Source: Progne subis subis
Lineage: Eukaryota > Chordata > Aves > Passeriformes > Hirundinidae
DNA: 64,000 nt
Direction: 5' to 3'
Assembly: GCA_022316685.1 (NCBI GenBank)
Contig: JAKJHU010000309.1
Span: forward strand, 62,001 to 126,000
Below are positions 47,101 through 59,100 of the stretch, in pieces. A program made the translations under genes and the position numbers. The number at the start of each line of letters is the position of its first letter. The first letter of the stretch is position 1. Under the pieces are notes generated by a model, which saw only the letters and a list, made by a program, of their open reading frames with translations, had not been told where the DNA came from and searched no databases.

Positions 47101-50100
47101 AACAGGAGCTGATCTCTGGCCAGAACATCTTTGTGTGTCATGCCCTGCAGGGTCTGCTCTGGCCCGAGGTGCTGGATGTGCTCTCAGGGTGACTCTTGGC
47201 CTCCTGAGCAGACACCAGCCCAGCCCCGAGGCCACGCTCGCACTAATTGGCTTGGTGCAGCACTAATTTGCTGTGTGCAGCACTAATTTGCTGGGTAAAG
47301 CGCTGTGCTGAGGGCCTGGGCTGCTTTCCCTGGCAGAGCTGCCGAGGTGCTGTTAGCCTGCGGGGCTCTGGGTTCAGTGCAGCACACCCACAGAAGCCCA
47401 GAGCTGCTCTTACCTGCTGGGGCAGGTTTGTTCTGGTGGGTTTGAAGGAGCCCTCTGCCAGCAGCTCAGCTCTCCTGCAGGTGAGAAGGTGAAGGTGCTC
47501 TGTCAGTGTTACATGCCTAGAAAATGGTGAGGATTCTGCTCTACTTCTGTTGTGTCCCTTCAGTCTCTTGCGTCCCTTTCCCTCCTCTGCCCAGCCTTGC
47601 TCTCCCTCTCTGTGCCCACCACTCCGGGATCCTGGAGCTGCCCTTGGGGTGCTTGGCCTTATGAGCCTCTCCCATCCCTGCTCTGTGCTTGAAGCCACTT
47701 TTCTGCCACTCTGCCAAGGAAATTGGATGGCTCTTGTCCCCTTGGTGGCAGCAGGAGCCTGTGTCAGCAGCTGGAGCTGCAGGGCACATCAGAGCAGGCG
47801 AAGGAGCAGCTGGCCAGTTCAGAGCCAGAGGAGCCTCAGGATGAGAGGCTCCTCTCCTTGTCCCTTTGCTGTAGCACCAGCCCTTCCTTGGACTGGCTGT
47901 GGAGGTGACCATGTGCTCACTCTCTCTGCCCTGACCTGCTCACCTGCCTGTGGTGCTTCTTCAGTCCAGCAAAGCCCCACCCCGAGGGCAACGAGAGGTC
48001 CCCAAACACATTCTTTGTCCCACTGTCCTTCCCAGCTCACCGCCTCCAACCACGTCAGCAACTTCACGGTCAACTACAACGTGACGGTGGAGATGATGAA
48101 CAGGATGAGGAACCTGAGCGTGGTGGGAGCCCTGCCAGTGCTGCCCCAGAACAGCAGCGTGGAGTTCAGCGCCAGGGTTCACGTGGACTCGGCTGTGGAG
48201 GCTCTGTTCCTGTGAGTCCTTTGCTGCTTTCCCAAACTTTGGATCTTTCTGGGCACGGCTTACCTTGCCTGCAGTTTCCCTTCCCAGGGCCAGCTGGCCC
48301 ATCTCAGCTGCTGTTTAGTTCATGTGAAATCCCTGTGAGTGGGGGTCAGTCACACACCTGTAATTCAGGCTGAAATCCTTTCCATTTAAAGTGTTACAAC
48401 ACTGCTTTAATTTGGGTTCTTCCTCTTCTTGCCAGTGCTGTGCTCCTCTCAGCACAGCTGCTGCTTTGACGCTTGGCATTCTGCTTCCTGTGTTTTTTTT
48501 GGAGAACCCAGCCCTGTCCTGAAAGACAAGCCAGATTCCTCTGGGATTTCTGTGATTCTCCCGTTGTGCAGTGTAACGTGGTTTGCCTGTTTCTCCAGGT
48601 GGGATTTTGGAGATGGTGTCCAGGAGACATACCTGTTCAAACCTCCCTACAACAAATCTTTCCTTGTTCCTGATCCCAGTGTCCATGAGGTTGTCATTGA
48701 GCACAACGTTTCACACATCTACCAAGACCCAGGTATGCTCAACAAGGATTCCCTTGGGGAAGGAGGGGTATTTTTGGTATGAGGGTGGACAAAACACCTT
48801 CCAAAAAAAAAAACAACCCAGGGCTTTAAAATCACTGCCTGGTTCCTGAGTCTCCAGCAGTTACCATCCTCTCTAACTCTGTTTCCCAGGGAAGTTTGGC
48901 CATGCAGTAAGAAGCAGGACCACCACACTCAGCCCCTTTTTGGGCAGTCTCAGCAGAAGGACGAGGGGCAGGCCAGCACTGGGCTGGTGGGAGGGCTGGG
49001 CAGCAGAAAGGGTCTGTTCTGTGCGTGAGCAGGAAGAAAATCTTTTCTCTACCTGCCGGACTGGCTCCTTTCTTGGTGTTTGGTTCCCAGACACACGACC
49101 TGGTGTAATTCCTGCTGGTCCTCAGCTGGAGCAGGGCAGCCCAGAGTGTCTCCTGTCACACTCCCCACCCCACCACAGCGCTGAGAAGTGTGTCCTCACC
49201 CTACCCTTGTTCTGCTCTCTCCCAACCCAGGAGAATATGCCCTGATGGTTGTTGTGTCCAACGAGTACGAGAACCTCACGCACCTGAGCCCAGTTCACGT
49301 TCACAGTTGCCTGACTGACGTGAAGGTGGAGGCAGAGGAGGGTGTTTTGGTCGTGGGCAGGCCGGTCACCTTCCGAGCCACTCCGCTGCCGTCCCCGTAC
49401 GGCGTCGTGTACACCTGGGACTTCGGGGACGGCTCCTCGCTGCTCACGGGGCTCCAGCCCACAGTGACCTACAGCTACCCCCGCAGAGGGGTGTACAACG
49501 TCACCGTGACGGCCAACAACACCGTCAGCAGCGTGCAGGCCGTGGAGTGCTACCAGGCGTTCGAGGAGATCACGGGGCTCCGCGTTTCCGCGGACGAGGC
49601 CGCGGAGCTGGGAGCAGCCGTCACCGTTAACGCCTCCGTGCAGACCGGGGACAGCATCGCCTGGACCTTCGACATGGGGGACGGCACGGTGCTCAGGAGT
49701 CGGGTGCCGGTGGTGGAGCACGTGTACGTAAAGGACATCAACTGCACCGTGAACGTGACAGCCGCCAATCCTGTGAACTCCGTCTCCCAGGTGGTTCCCG
49801 TGCAGATATTTGTCCTGGAAGTACTCAGAATAGAGCCTGCTTCTTGCATCCTGGAGCACCCCGACGTGCAGCTCACCGCCTACGTGACGGGGAATCCTCA
49901 GGAGTACATCTTTGACTGGACTTTTGGAGACGGCTCGTCCAACGTCACAGTCAGCGGGGACCCTGTGGTGATGCACAACTTCACCCGGAGCGGGACATTC
50001 CCTCTCTCCCTGACCCTCTCCAGCAGCTTTAACAAGGCCCACTATTTCACCAGCGTCTGCGTGGAGCCGGAGATCCTCAACGTCACCCTGCTCCCTTCCA

Positions 50101-53100
50101 AGCGCTTTGTGAGGCTCGGGGAAGAGACCTCCTTCCAGGTGAGTGCCGTGCCTCCCTATCAGTACCGCTACCGCTGGGATTTCGGCAACAACGAGTCCAC
50201 CAGGTCGAGCGGCACTGAGGTGACCTACACCTACAAGAACACAGGGGTCTTCCTGGTCACAGTGACCGTCTCCAACAACGTCTCTTTCAACAACGACACG
50301 GCGTTTGTGGAGGTCCAGGAGCCAGTTGGGGTAGCAAAGATCGAGTATAACGGGACAGATGTTCTGGAGCTGAACCAGATCTATCTGTTCTCTGCCAGCA
50401 TGAACGGGACCAAAGTGAGTTACTGCTGGGACTTTGGGGATGGCACTGTCCAGCCTGGGCAAGTGGCCACTCACTCCTACAACAGCACAGGCCACTACAG
50501 CATTACAGTGATGGGGCAGAACGATGTAAGCTCCAACGAGACCACCATCGACATCGCCGTGAAGCGGCGGCTCTTCGGCCTGACCGTCAATGCCAGCAGG
50601 ACCGTGGTGCCGTTGAACGGGTCGGTGAGCTTCGTAGCCACCCTGGTGGCTGGCACCGCCATCCGCTACTCGTGGATCCTCTGCGATCGCTGCACTCCCA
50701 TCCAGGGCTCCTCCACCATTTCCTACACCTTCCGCTCAGTGGGCACGTTCAACGTCATCGTGACGGCCGAGAACAAGATCAGCTCGCTGCAGGACAGCAT
50801 CTACGTCTACGTCCTGGAGCAGATTGAGGGCCTGCAGGTGGCCAGTGCTGACCTGGTGGAGGACATGTATTTCCCAACTAACAAAACACTCCATTTGCAG
50901 GCCGTGGTGAGAGAGGGCACAAACATCTCCTACAGCTGGGTGGTCCAACGGGACGGCAATGCTGTGCAGACCTTCACTGGGAAAACCTTCCCTTTGAGCA
51001 TCCTGGAAGCTGGGAACTACACTGTCTACCTGAAGGCCACCAACATGCTGGGCTGTGCCACTGCTAACAGGACGCTGGAGTTCATTGAAAGCCTCGGTGT
51101 CCTGAAGCCCTACGCCTTCCCCAACCCAGCTGCTGTTAATGCCTCTGTGAACATAAGTGCCACCATAAGCGGCGGCACCGGCGTCACGTACGTGTGGTAC
51201 CTGGAGGACGGCTCCTCCCCTGTCACCTCTGAACCCTTTATTATACACTCCTTCCAAAGCCCTGGAATGGCTGAGGTCATCGTTGGAGCAGAAAACAAGC
51301 TGAATTCGACCAATGCCACTGTTTCCATCTGTGTGGAGGAGGTCATCGAGGGGCTGAGTATAGGGACGGCGGAGCTGGACTGTAGGTACGTCTCCTCGGG
51401 CTCCACGGTGGTCTTCGAGGGGGAGCTGCAGAGGGGGACTGAGGTGACGTGGCTGTGGGAGGTGCCAAATGGCACACTGAGCGGCCAGTCCGTGGCAGTC
51501 ACGTTCCCCACAGCGGGGCTGTACACGGTCCATCTGAACGCGTCCAACGACGTCAGCTGGGCTCTGGCCAGCAGGAACATCTCCGTGCTGGACAGGATTC
51601 AAGGCCTGGAAGTTCTCGCCAGCAAGAAGGTGGTGGAGCCAGGGGAGCAGGTCACCTTTGAGATCAGGATGCTGTCAGGTACCTCTGTGAGCTACCTGGT
51701 GAGCATTAGCGGGGACTACTCGGTGGTGCTCAACGGCTCCAGGTACACCCATGAGTTCACCAAGAGCGGCGATTACCTGGTGACCGTGACCGTGCAGAAC
51801 CAGATCAGCATCGCCCACGCCCAGGTGCTCATCTCTGTCCTGGAGCCCATCCAGGACGTCAGGCTGCTGAACTGCTGCTGAGGAGGGCATTCCCACGGGC
51901 ACGGAGAAGAGCTTCAGTGCCCGTGTGGGCAGCGGCTCTCGCGTGTCCTTCTCCTGGCAGTTCTGCCTGTGGAAAGAGCGAGGCCGGTCCGTGGTTGCTG
52001 CGTCAGGAGAGAGAGTTTCCTATGCTCCAGAAGCTGCAGGGCTGCTGGAGATCCACCTCACTGCCTTCAATGACTTGGGAAGCGTCAACATCACCAGAAC
52101 CATCCAGGTGCAGGACCCCATAGTCCAGGTGTCCCTCAGTGCCACCAACGCCTTCGTCAACAGGACGGCGCTGTTCGAAGCCGCGGTGGTGCCCAGCAGC
52201 AGGAGCGTTGAGTTCTTGTGGAGCTTTGGGGATGGCTCTTCCACTCAAACCACCAGGGTTGCAGTGGCCAACTATTCTTACCTGAGCCCCGGGGATTACC
52301 TGGTGGAGGTGAACGCCACCAACCTCATCAGCTTCTTCATAGCCCAGCTCACTGTCACCGTCAAAGTCCTGGAGTGCGAGGAGCCCGAGGTGGAGTTGGC
52401 CCTGCCACCGCAGGTGGTTATGAAGAGATCCCAGAGGAACTACCTGGAGGCACAGATTGACCTCCGAGGGTGCATCAAGTACCAGACAGAGCACCTGTGG
52501 GAGATCTACCGAGCACCCAGCTGCACGAACCTGGACGACTCCAGCAGGATCCGGCTGCCGAACGTCGACGTGAACAGGCCCCAGCTGGTTATCCCGAAGC
52601 TCGGCCTGGAAGTTGGGAGCTATTGTTTCATGTTTATTGTCTCCTTTGGAGACACCCCGCTGTCCAAAAGCATCTTTGCCAACGTGACTGTGATCCCGAG
52701 CAAGCTGGTCCCGATCATCGATGGCGGCTCATACCGTGTATGGTCCAACACGCAGGACTTAATCTTGGACGCGGAGAAATCCTACGACCCGAACTTGGAT
52801 GACGGGGAACAGACCCCGCTGTTGTACTGAGTGGTCCTGCACATCCTCCTCCAAGGTAAGAGCAGCCTTGCCCAGCCAGAGTGAACATTTGGGAGCTCCA
52901 GCTCTGCCACAAACACGTCTAGGGTGGAGAGGTGGCGAGGGAAGCAGTTGTGAGCGCCTTTAACTGGAGCTGCTCTGGAAGGAGGGGTTGCAAAGGCTCA
53001 GTTCCCAGCTCAGGGTGATGATGCAGAAATTGGTGTGAGGTGCGGTGCACTGCAGCGTCCCTGGGCAAGGCAGAAGGGCTGGCTCTGGAAGGGAGCACTG

Positions 53101-56100
53101 GCATTGCTGCTTCCCTGGCACTCGGCCGTGGTTCCCGGTGTCAGTGCTGCTGCCATGCTCTGAGGGTGCTCTGCAGCTGCTGGTGCAGGATGGGAGCTCA
53201 GGGCTCTGGTCCCTCTCCCGTTAACAGTTAAATGTCTCTGATGCCATCAGGGGACAAAGTCAGACTTGGGAGAGGTCAAGTGACCGCAGCTTGTGGTCAC
53301 TAGCCGGTCAGTGTCCCCACGTGCTGAAGTGATCTGACTCTTCACTGATGGAGGGGCAAGGGAGAGCTGCAAATCCCGATGGGAATCCACCTCAGCAGCG
53401 TTTTTGATCGAATGTGGAACTCCTTTGCTTGTACAATGTCATGTTTTCTAGCTTTGTCTCAAAAGAGGTTTAATGTGAGCTTTTTGTGTTGCTTTGGCAA
53501 TGTTTGTAAGGCATTTAATGAAGAATTAATTGCTATAAACTACAGATTTGAAACTCAGATGAAATACAGGAGTGTTCCAACTGCTGTTTACTAACCTGAA
53601 GAGTAGGATAATGTGTTTTATTGTCCACACACGCCCTGTTTCTCCCACCCCCGTGGTGGCACTGCACAGCAAGGTCTGTGACAGTGACTCTGTGTGGACC
53701 TGAATGTTTTGGCTGTGGACTAACCCGATGTGCACCCGTACCAAGGAGGGTTTGAAAGTTCTTTTCTCCTTGCAAGCAGAGCTCGGCTGCAGGGTGCTCT
53801 CTGAATTTCAGTGCCAAGGAAGGAATTGTCACAATTTCCAAAGCTCTATTAGAGGCAGATGTGGAGTACACGTTCGACCTCACCGTCAGGAAGGAAGGGA
53901 TGAGTCCCTGAGGCCACCAACCAAACTGTAAGTACCACACACAGCTGTCACCTTCTCTGCTTGGCACAGCCACCTCTCAGGCACAGAGTCATGGCATGCC
54001 TGGGTTGGAAGGACCTTAAAGATCATCCAGTGCCACCCTGCCATGGCAGGGACACCTTCCACTCTCCCAGGCTGCCCCAAACCTCATCCAACCTGGCCTT
54101 GGACACTCCAGGGCTCCAGGGGCAGCCACAGCTTCTCTGTGCCAGGGCCTGCCCACCCTCCTAGGGAGGAATTATTCCCTTTTCCCAAGGAAGTTTCTAC
54201 AGGAGAAAGAAAACTTCCTTTCCCGCTCTTCAGCAGTCCCAGCTCCTCACATGCCACAGGCTCTTCCCTCATTTTACCCAGAGAACTTCCTGAGAGCCAG
54301 GGCTCGATTTTACTGTCCACACCTCCTCTTTTCTCACCTTCCAAGCTCTTTTAGGGGAGGGTTTTTTCAGTGTGTGTTGTTTATGTCCCACGAATCCCAA
54401 CGCCGAGCTCACCAGCGCAGTTCATGTCAGGGACATCCATCGTGGTGCAATTGGCAGTTGGGGATGGACTCAGTCTGGAAGTGGAAACTCTTACAATCCT
54501 GGGTTTGAAACCAGAGCTGCAGGATGAAAAGGAAAAAAATGGAATTGATAGTCTTTCAAGGACATTCCGTACTATCTGGTTTCCATGCAGGAGCGCAAAA
54601 CAATGCCTGCAGTGTTCGCAGGAAATCTGCAGATCCTGGCGGGATGAATGGGGCTCCAGTGCAGTGCTGGGGAATATTTATCCCCTTTTAAGAGTCTGCC
54701 ATGTTAAACAATGTCTTCATTACTGTGTTTGAATTCATAACACTCGTTATGCCAGGGCAGAGGGCTCAGTCCAGTGCTGGACAAGCCCATTTCCTCAGGG
54801 ATTGAAGGAATTTAGACAGAGCACAGGAGTCAGAGTTCAGCTGCTGTTGTGTCTGAGCCACCGGTGCCTCTAGAGCTCTGTGAGTGCTCTGCCAGGAAGG
54901 TGTGGTGCATGTCTGGAGATGTGCAGTTGCATTCCAGCTGAAAGCCTGGAACAACGTGCTGCTCCCTGGAAAAGGTGATTCTTCCATCCCCACCTGGCAG
55001 CACAAGCAGGGTTTGCTGGGAATTCAGCACCGGGGACCAGAGGGACATTTCAGAAGTCATTTATGTTGTTAGAAAGTGCAAATGAATCAATCCAGAACGA
55101 CCTAGATCGGCCCAGCTTGGCGTTGGGTGGCTCTTGCAAGCCAATGACAGAACTGGGCAGTGTAAGAGCAGAGATGCAGCTTAAATCTGACCCCAAATCC
55201 TCTGGGAATCCCTTCCTGCTGTCCCTTAGCACAGACTGGGCAGGTGCAGAGCAATTCCTCCCTGCAGCGCCAGGTGCTGGGCTGTGTCCTTACCTGTCAG
55301 GTGTCTGTGTTTTGGTGTCAGACCTTCTGATGGAGCCTCTTGCCTTCCCAGGTGTTCATCAAGAGGGGAGGAGTCCCCATCGTGTCCCTGGAGTGCATTT
55401 CCTGCAAGGCTCAGTCCGTCTACGAGGTCAGCAAGAGCTCCTACGTGTACCTGGAGGGCACCTGCCAGAACTGTCACAACGACTCCAAGCTTGGGGTAAA
55501 GTCACCAGGCTGTGCTTCACTTCTGGGGGGCTCTGGGAGACGAGGGCAGGCAGAGGGGTCAGGGTGGAAAGGGAAAGAGAAGTCCTGGACTTAAATTGCC
55601 ATAGAGACGAGGAGGGGAAGCAATCCCTGGCCACAGGCAGTGGCGGGGTGGGTTTGGCTGAGTCCTTGTGGGGTCATTTCTAAGCCAAAGCCGTGAGTGC
55701 TCAGGTCTTTCCACACAAAAGCCACTTTTTTTCTTTTTTCCTGTAAGAGATCTGTGAAAGCGCTTTTTCTCCCTGCTGGTTGGCATTCTGCCCATTACTC
55801 TGGTGGTTCAAGCAGAGGTGGTTCAGTCTCTCCTCTTGTGCCCTCCTCTAATTCCAGCTTCCACTGCAGCCTGTGGAGTCAAGCAGGTCTCAGAACTGGA
55901 AGTCCTGTTGCTCCCAGCAAGCCCAGCATGTCCTTGCCTGGCATTTTCTGCCTGGTTCTCTCACTGTTTCTCCTGTTATCACAATTGTAGGCTTGTGCTA
56001 TTAACAGTAACCACCCAGGCCACGTTCAGCTTGAGGCACATAAAACACGGTATCCCGTGGAGACTCCACCAGTCCTTCATTTATTTCCTGTGTTTTGTAC

Positions 56101-59100
56101 TCTGTATTATGAAATATTCTGTTGGAGGGTGATGTAATCCCAGAAACTAAAGTAGATCTCACAGTGGAAATATTCCCACCAGACATTTTGGAAAGGTTCC
56201 AGTTCTTGTTGCTGTAGCACACAAGACTAAAGCTGAATTATCAACTGCAAATTTGGCAGACGCTCCCACTAGAAATCTGTTACTTTTTATAAAAGACTCG
56301 ATCTGAAAACATTTTAAGGACATAACTTCAGCTCTAAACCGAACCTCTCGTTGTCTTTCCCCCCGTCCATCCCTGCAGAGGTGGGCAGCTCACAGCTTCA
56401 AGAACAAATCCCTCATCCTGGACAAAACAACCACATCCACCGGTGACACGGGCATGAACCTGGTGCTGAGGCAGGGGGCCCTGCGGGATGGCGAGGGCTA
56501 CACCTTCACCCTGCACATCACAGACCTCACCACGGGGGAGGAGGGCTTCGCCTCCATCGACCTGCTGCCCAACCAGCCCCCCGTGGGGGGCTCCTGCCGC
56601 CTGTCCCCCGAGGGACCCCTCAGGGCGCTGCTGACCAAGGTGCACTTCGAGTGCGCAGGTGAGAGCGCCTGCCAGCCCCTCCCTGCTCCTCAACACCGGC
56701 TGCTCTTCCCACAGGTGTTCCCTTCACCCCGAGCTCCCGCCCCAGGGCTCGGCGGGGGTTTGTGTGCCCGAATTGCGGAGCTCTCAGACTCCCGGCAGCG
56801 GGCAGGGAGGTTAAAGATTCCTGGCTCACGTAGGTGGATGGTGATGTCCAAGCCAGGCCGGTTCTTGTGGAAGGGAGTGGGTATTCCAGTGCTGGAAGAG
56901 GGAGGTGGTGCCCCAAAACTGAGTCACGGTGTGTGGGAAGAATCAAAAGACAAAGCCGTGGGGCCGTCTGTGCCGCGTGGGCTGGACGTTCCCACCAGAG
57001 CCACCTTCCCGACCAGCTGCACAGACAGCAGCAGTGAGCCCAGCTTTGGAAAAGCGGCCTGGCCCGTGTCCCGTAGCCTTGGGCCAAGGACTAAGTGCCT
57101 CTGGAAACCAGATTTCCCCAAATGATCCAGTGTCAGAGATTAGAGCTGTTTGTGCACGGTGCCGGGAAGCCACGCTGGGAGGGGATGGACCCTGCTGCTT
57201 CCAGGGGCTGGGCACAAACTGGGGCAGCGGCAGAACCCTGGTCAGGGTGATGTGCTCGTGACTTTGCTATGTTTTGAGCTATCCAGAATAATGCTGGAAT
57301 CAATTCCTCTTTGGAATGGTGGGAATTTCAGCTCTTAGTGATTGTTTTTAAGCTGAAGTGACAGACACAGGACACGGTGGCAGTGCCAGCACTTTCACTG
57401 GGGCTCACTGGCAAACACACAGTGAATTTCCCAGCTGCCCATCTCCCGTGAAACTCCCCACAATTCCTGGGAGCTCCAAGGAGATCTTTGTGCAGGTTCT
57501 ATCCTGGACCTGGTTGTTCCTGAGATGCTGAAGTGCCGGAGGGCTGAGCCTCTGTCTAAAGCCAGGGCTTGTACAGACGCTGTGGCTTTAGTCAGTGCTG
57601 TTCCCAGTCCCAGCAGAGTTATTCCCCGTTTTTATTTTGATCATGAATTTTTCATAATCCCTTTAAGTGCTACAGAACCCAAACATTCAAGAAGAAACCC
57701 CCTAAACATCACAAAAATTCAGAGAGAACAAAGCCACCCATCCAGCCTGATGGAGTCCCTGAGCTGTCCTCATCCTGGGGACGATCCCAGGGGACCCTGG
57801 GACAGCAGCAAGGGCAGGTCCATAGAACCATCAGAGAATCCCGGAGTGGTTTGGCTTGGAAGGGTCTTTAAATCCCACCTTGTCCCTAACCCAGGCCGCT
57901 CCAAACCCCATCCCCGCCCAAGGGCTGAGCATGGGACTCCCCAGGGGAGGGAAGGGGCAGTGCCAGCCCCTCTGGGGCGGCGTCTGCAGCTGCCCAGGGC
58001 CCTGGCAGAGCCCGGTGGGGTTTCCCTTGCAGGCTGGCGGGACACGGAGGACGCGGAGGGGCCGCTGGTGTACATCCTGCTGGCCTCGCGCCGCCGCCCC
58101 GGCCACTTCCACGAGTTCTGCGTCTACAAGGGCAGCCGGGCCGAGCACGGCGCCTTCCTGCCCCCCGGCTTCCACGAGAGCGGCTTCCAGGTGTCGGTGG
58201 CCGTGCTGGTGCAGGACCAGCTGGGAGCCACCGTGGTGGCCGTCAATCGGTAAGAGGCCGCCGGCGGGCTGGGCTGGCCCTCAGCGCCGTGTCAGCCTCC
58301 GTGGCTCTGGCTTGTAATCGTGGTTTTCTGTTATTTTCCTCACCTTTCCCTCTTTAGTTAAGTGCCTGTAAAAATCTGTTGGGGAGGTCTTCTTAATTAA
58401 AAAAAAAAACAAACGGGAGTTGTGGAGTCCCTAAAGCTGATTGAAATAACCCCCAGGTTTTGGTCTTGGGAGGACATTCTACCCGTGCCTCTTCTCCCTG
58501 ATACCCAAATTCTCCTGGTTTCTTCTTTCCTTGTCAATCCATTGGTTGTGGGACCCCGATGACCAGACCTGTGTTCCCTACCTCAGCTGCCCTCAATGCC
58601 ACCCCTGTGCTACTGGATGCTGTAAATCACACTTAAACCTGAGCAAGGCACACGATCCTCCTCTTTTGCACTGGATTCCCTTCAGCACCTGGAATAAACC
58701 TTGCTGGAAGTTGGTCTCATGCAAAGGGCCTTCTTGCCTCTCTCTTGCTGAGCCAGCCTTGAGGCGTGTGCGGATGTCAGAGCTCGATTTCCTGCCCAAG
58801 TTGCTTCAAGCAGCTTTTCCACTGGAGAGGTCGACTGGGACCTAGGCAGAGGCTTCACGCCTAAAAAACACACTGTTACAGCCTCAGCTCCCAAATCCCG
58901 GGTGGCCTGGCCAGGGGGTCCCTGTCCCGATGCTGGGTGAAGGTATTGCCTCCTGGAAGAGGCTGTTGGGAAGGGAGGGGAGGCTCAGCAGAAGTGCTCA
59001 CGGAGCGTTCCAGGCTTTGTGGGTCATTGCTTGAGCGGGGAGGATTTCCCAGGGGAAATCCTGCCTTTGTGTGACACCCACCCGCCTCCCTGCTCTCCCT

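Noticed and set aside
49122..50495. 457-codon open frame on the minus strand opposite PKD1 exon 15
   Set aside because: It is the mirror of a GC-rich, strongly conserved coding exon; such antisense frames arise from codon bias. The predicted protein has no recognisable domain and crosses the exon 15 acceptor.
50736..51602. 288-codon minus-strand frame opposite exon 15
   Set aside because: Antisense shadow of the PKD array; the sense frame matches polycystin-1 throughout.
51879..53911. Selenocysteine reading of the three TGA codons
   Set aside because: Reading through TGA leaves the wrong frame; the homologous frame is reached only by a one-base shift. Human has Glu or His at these sites, not Cys or Sec.
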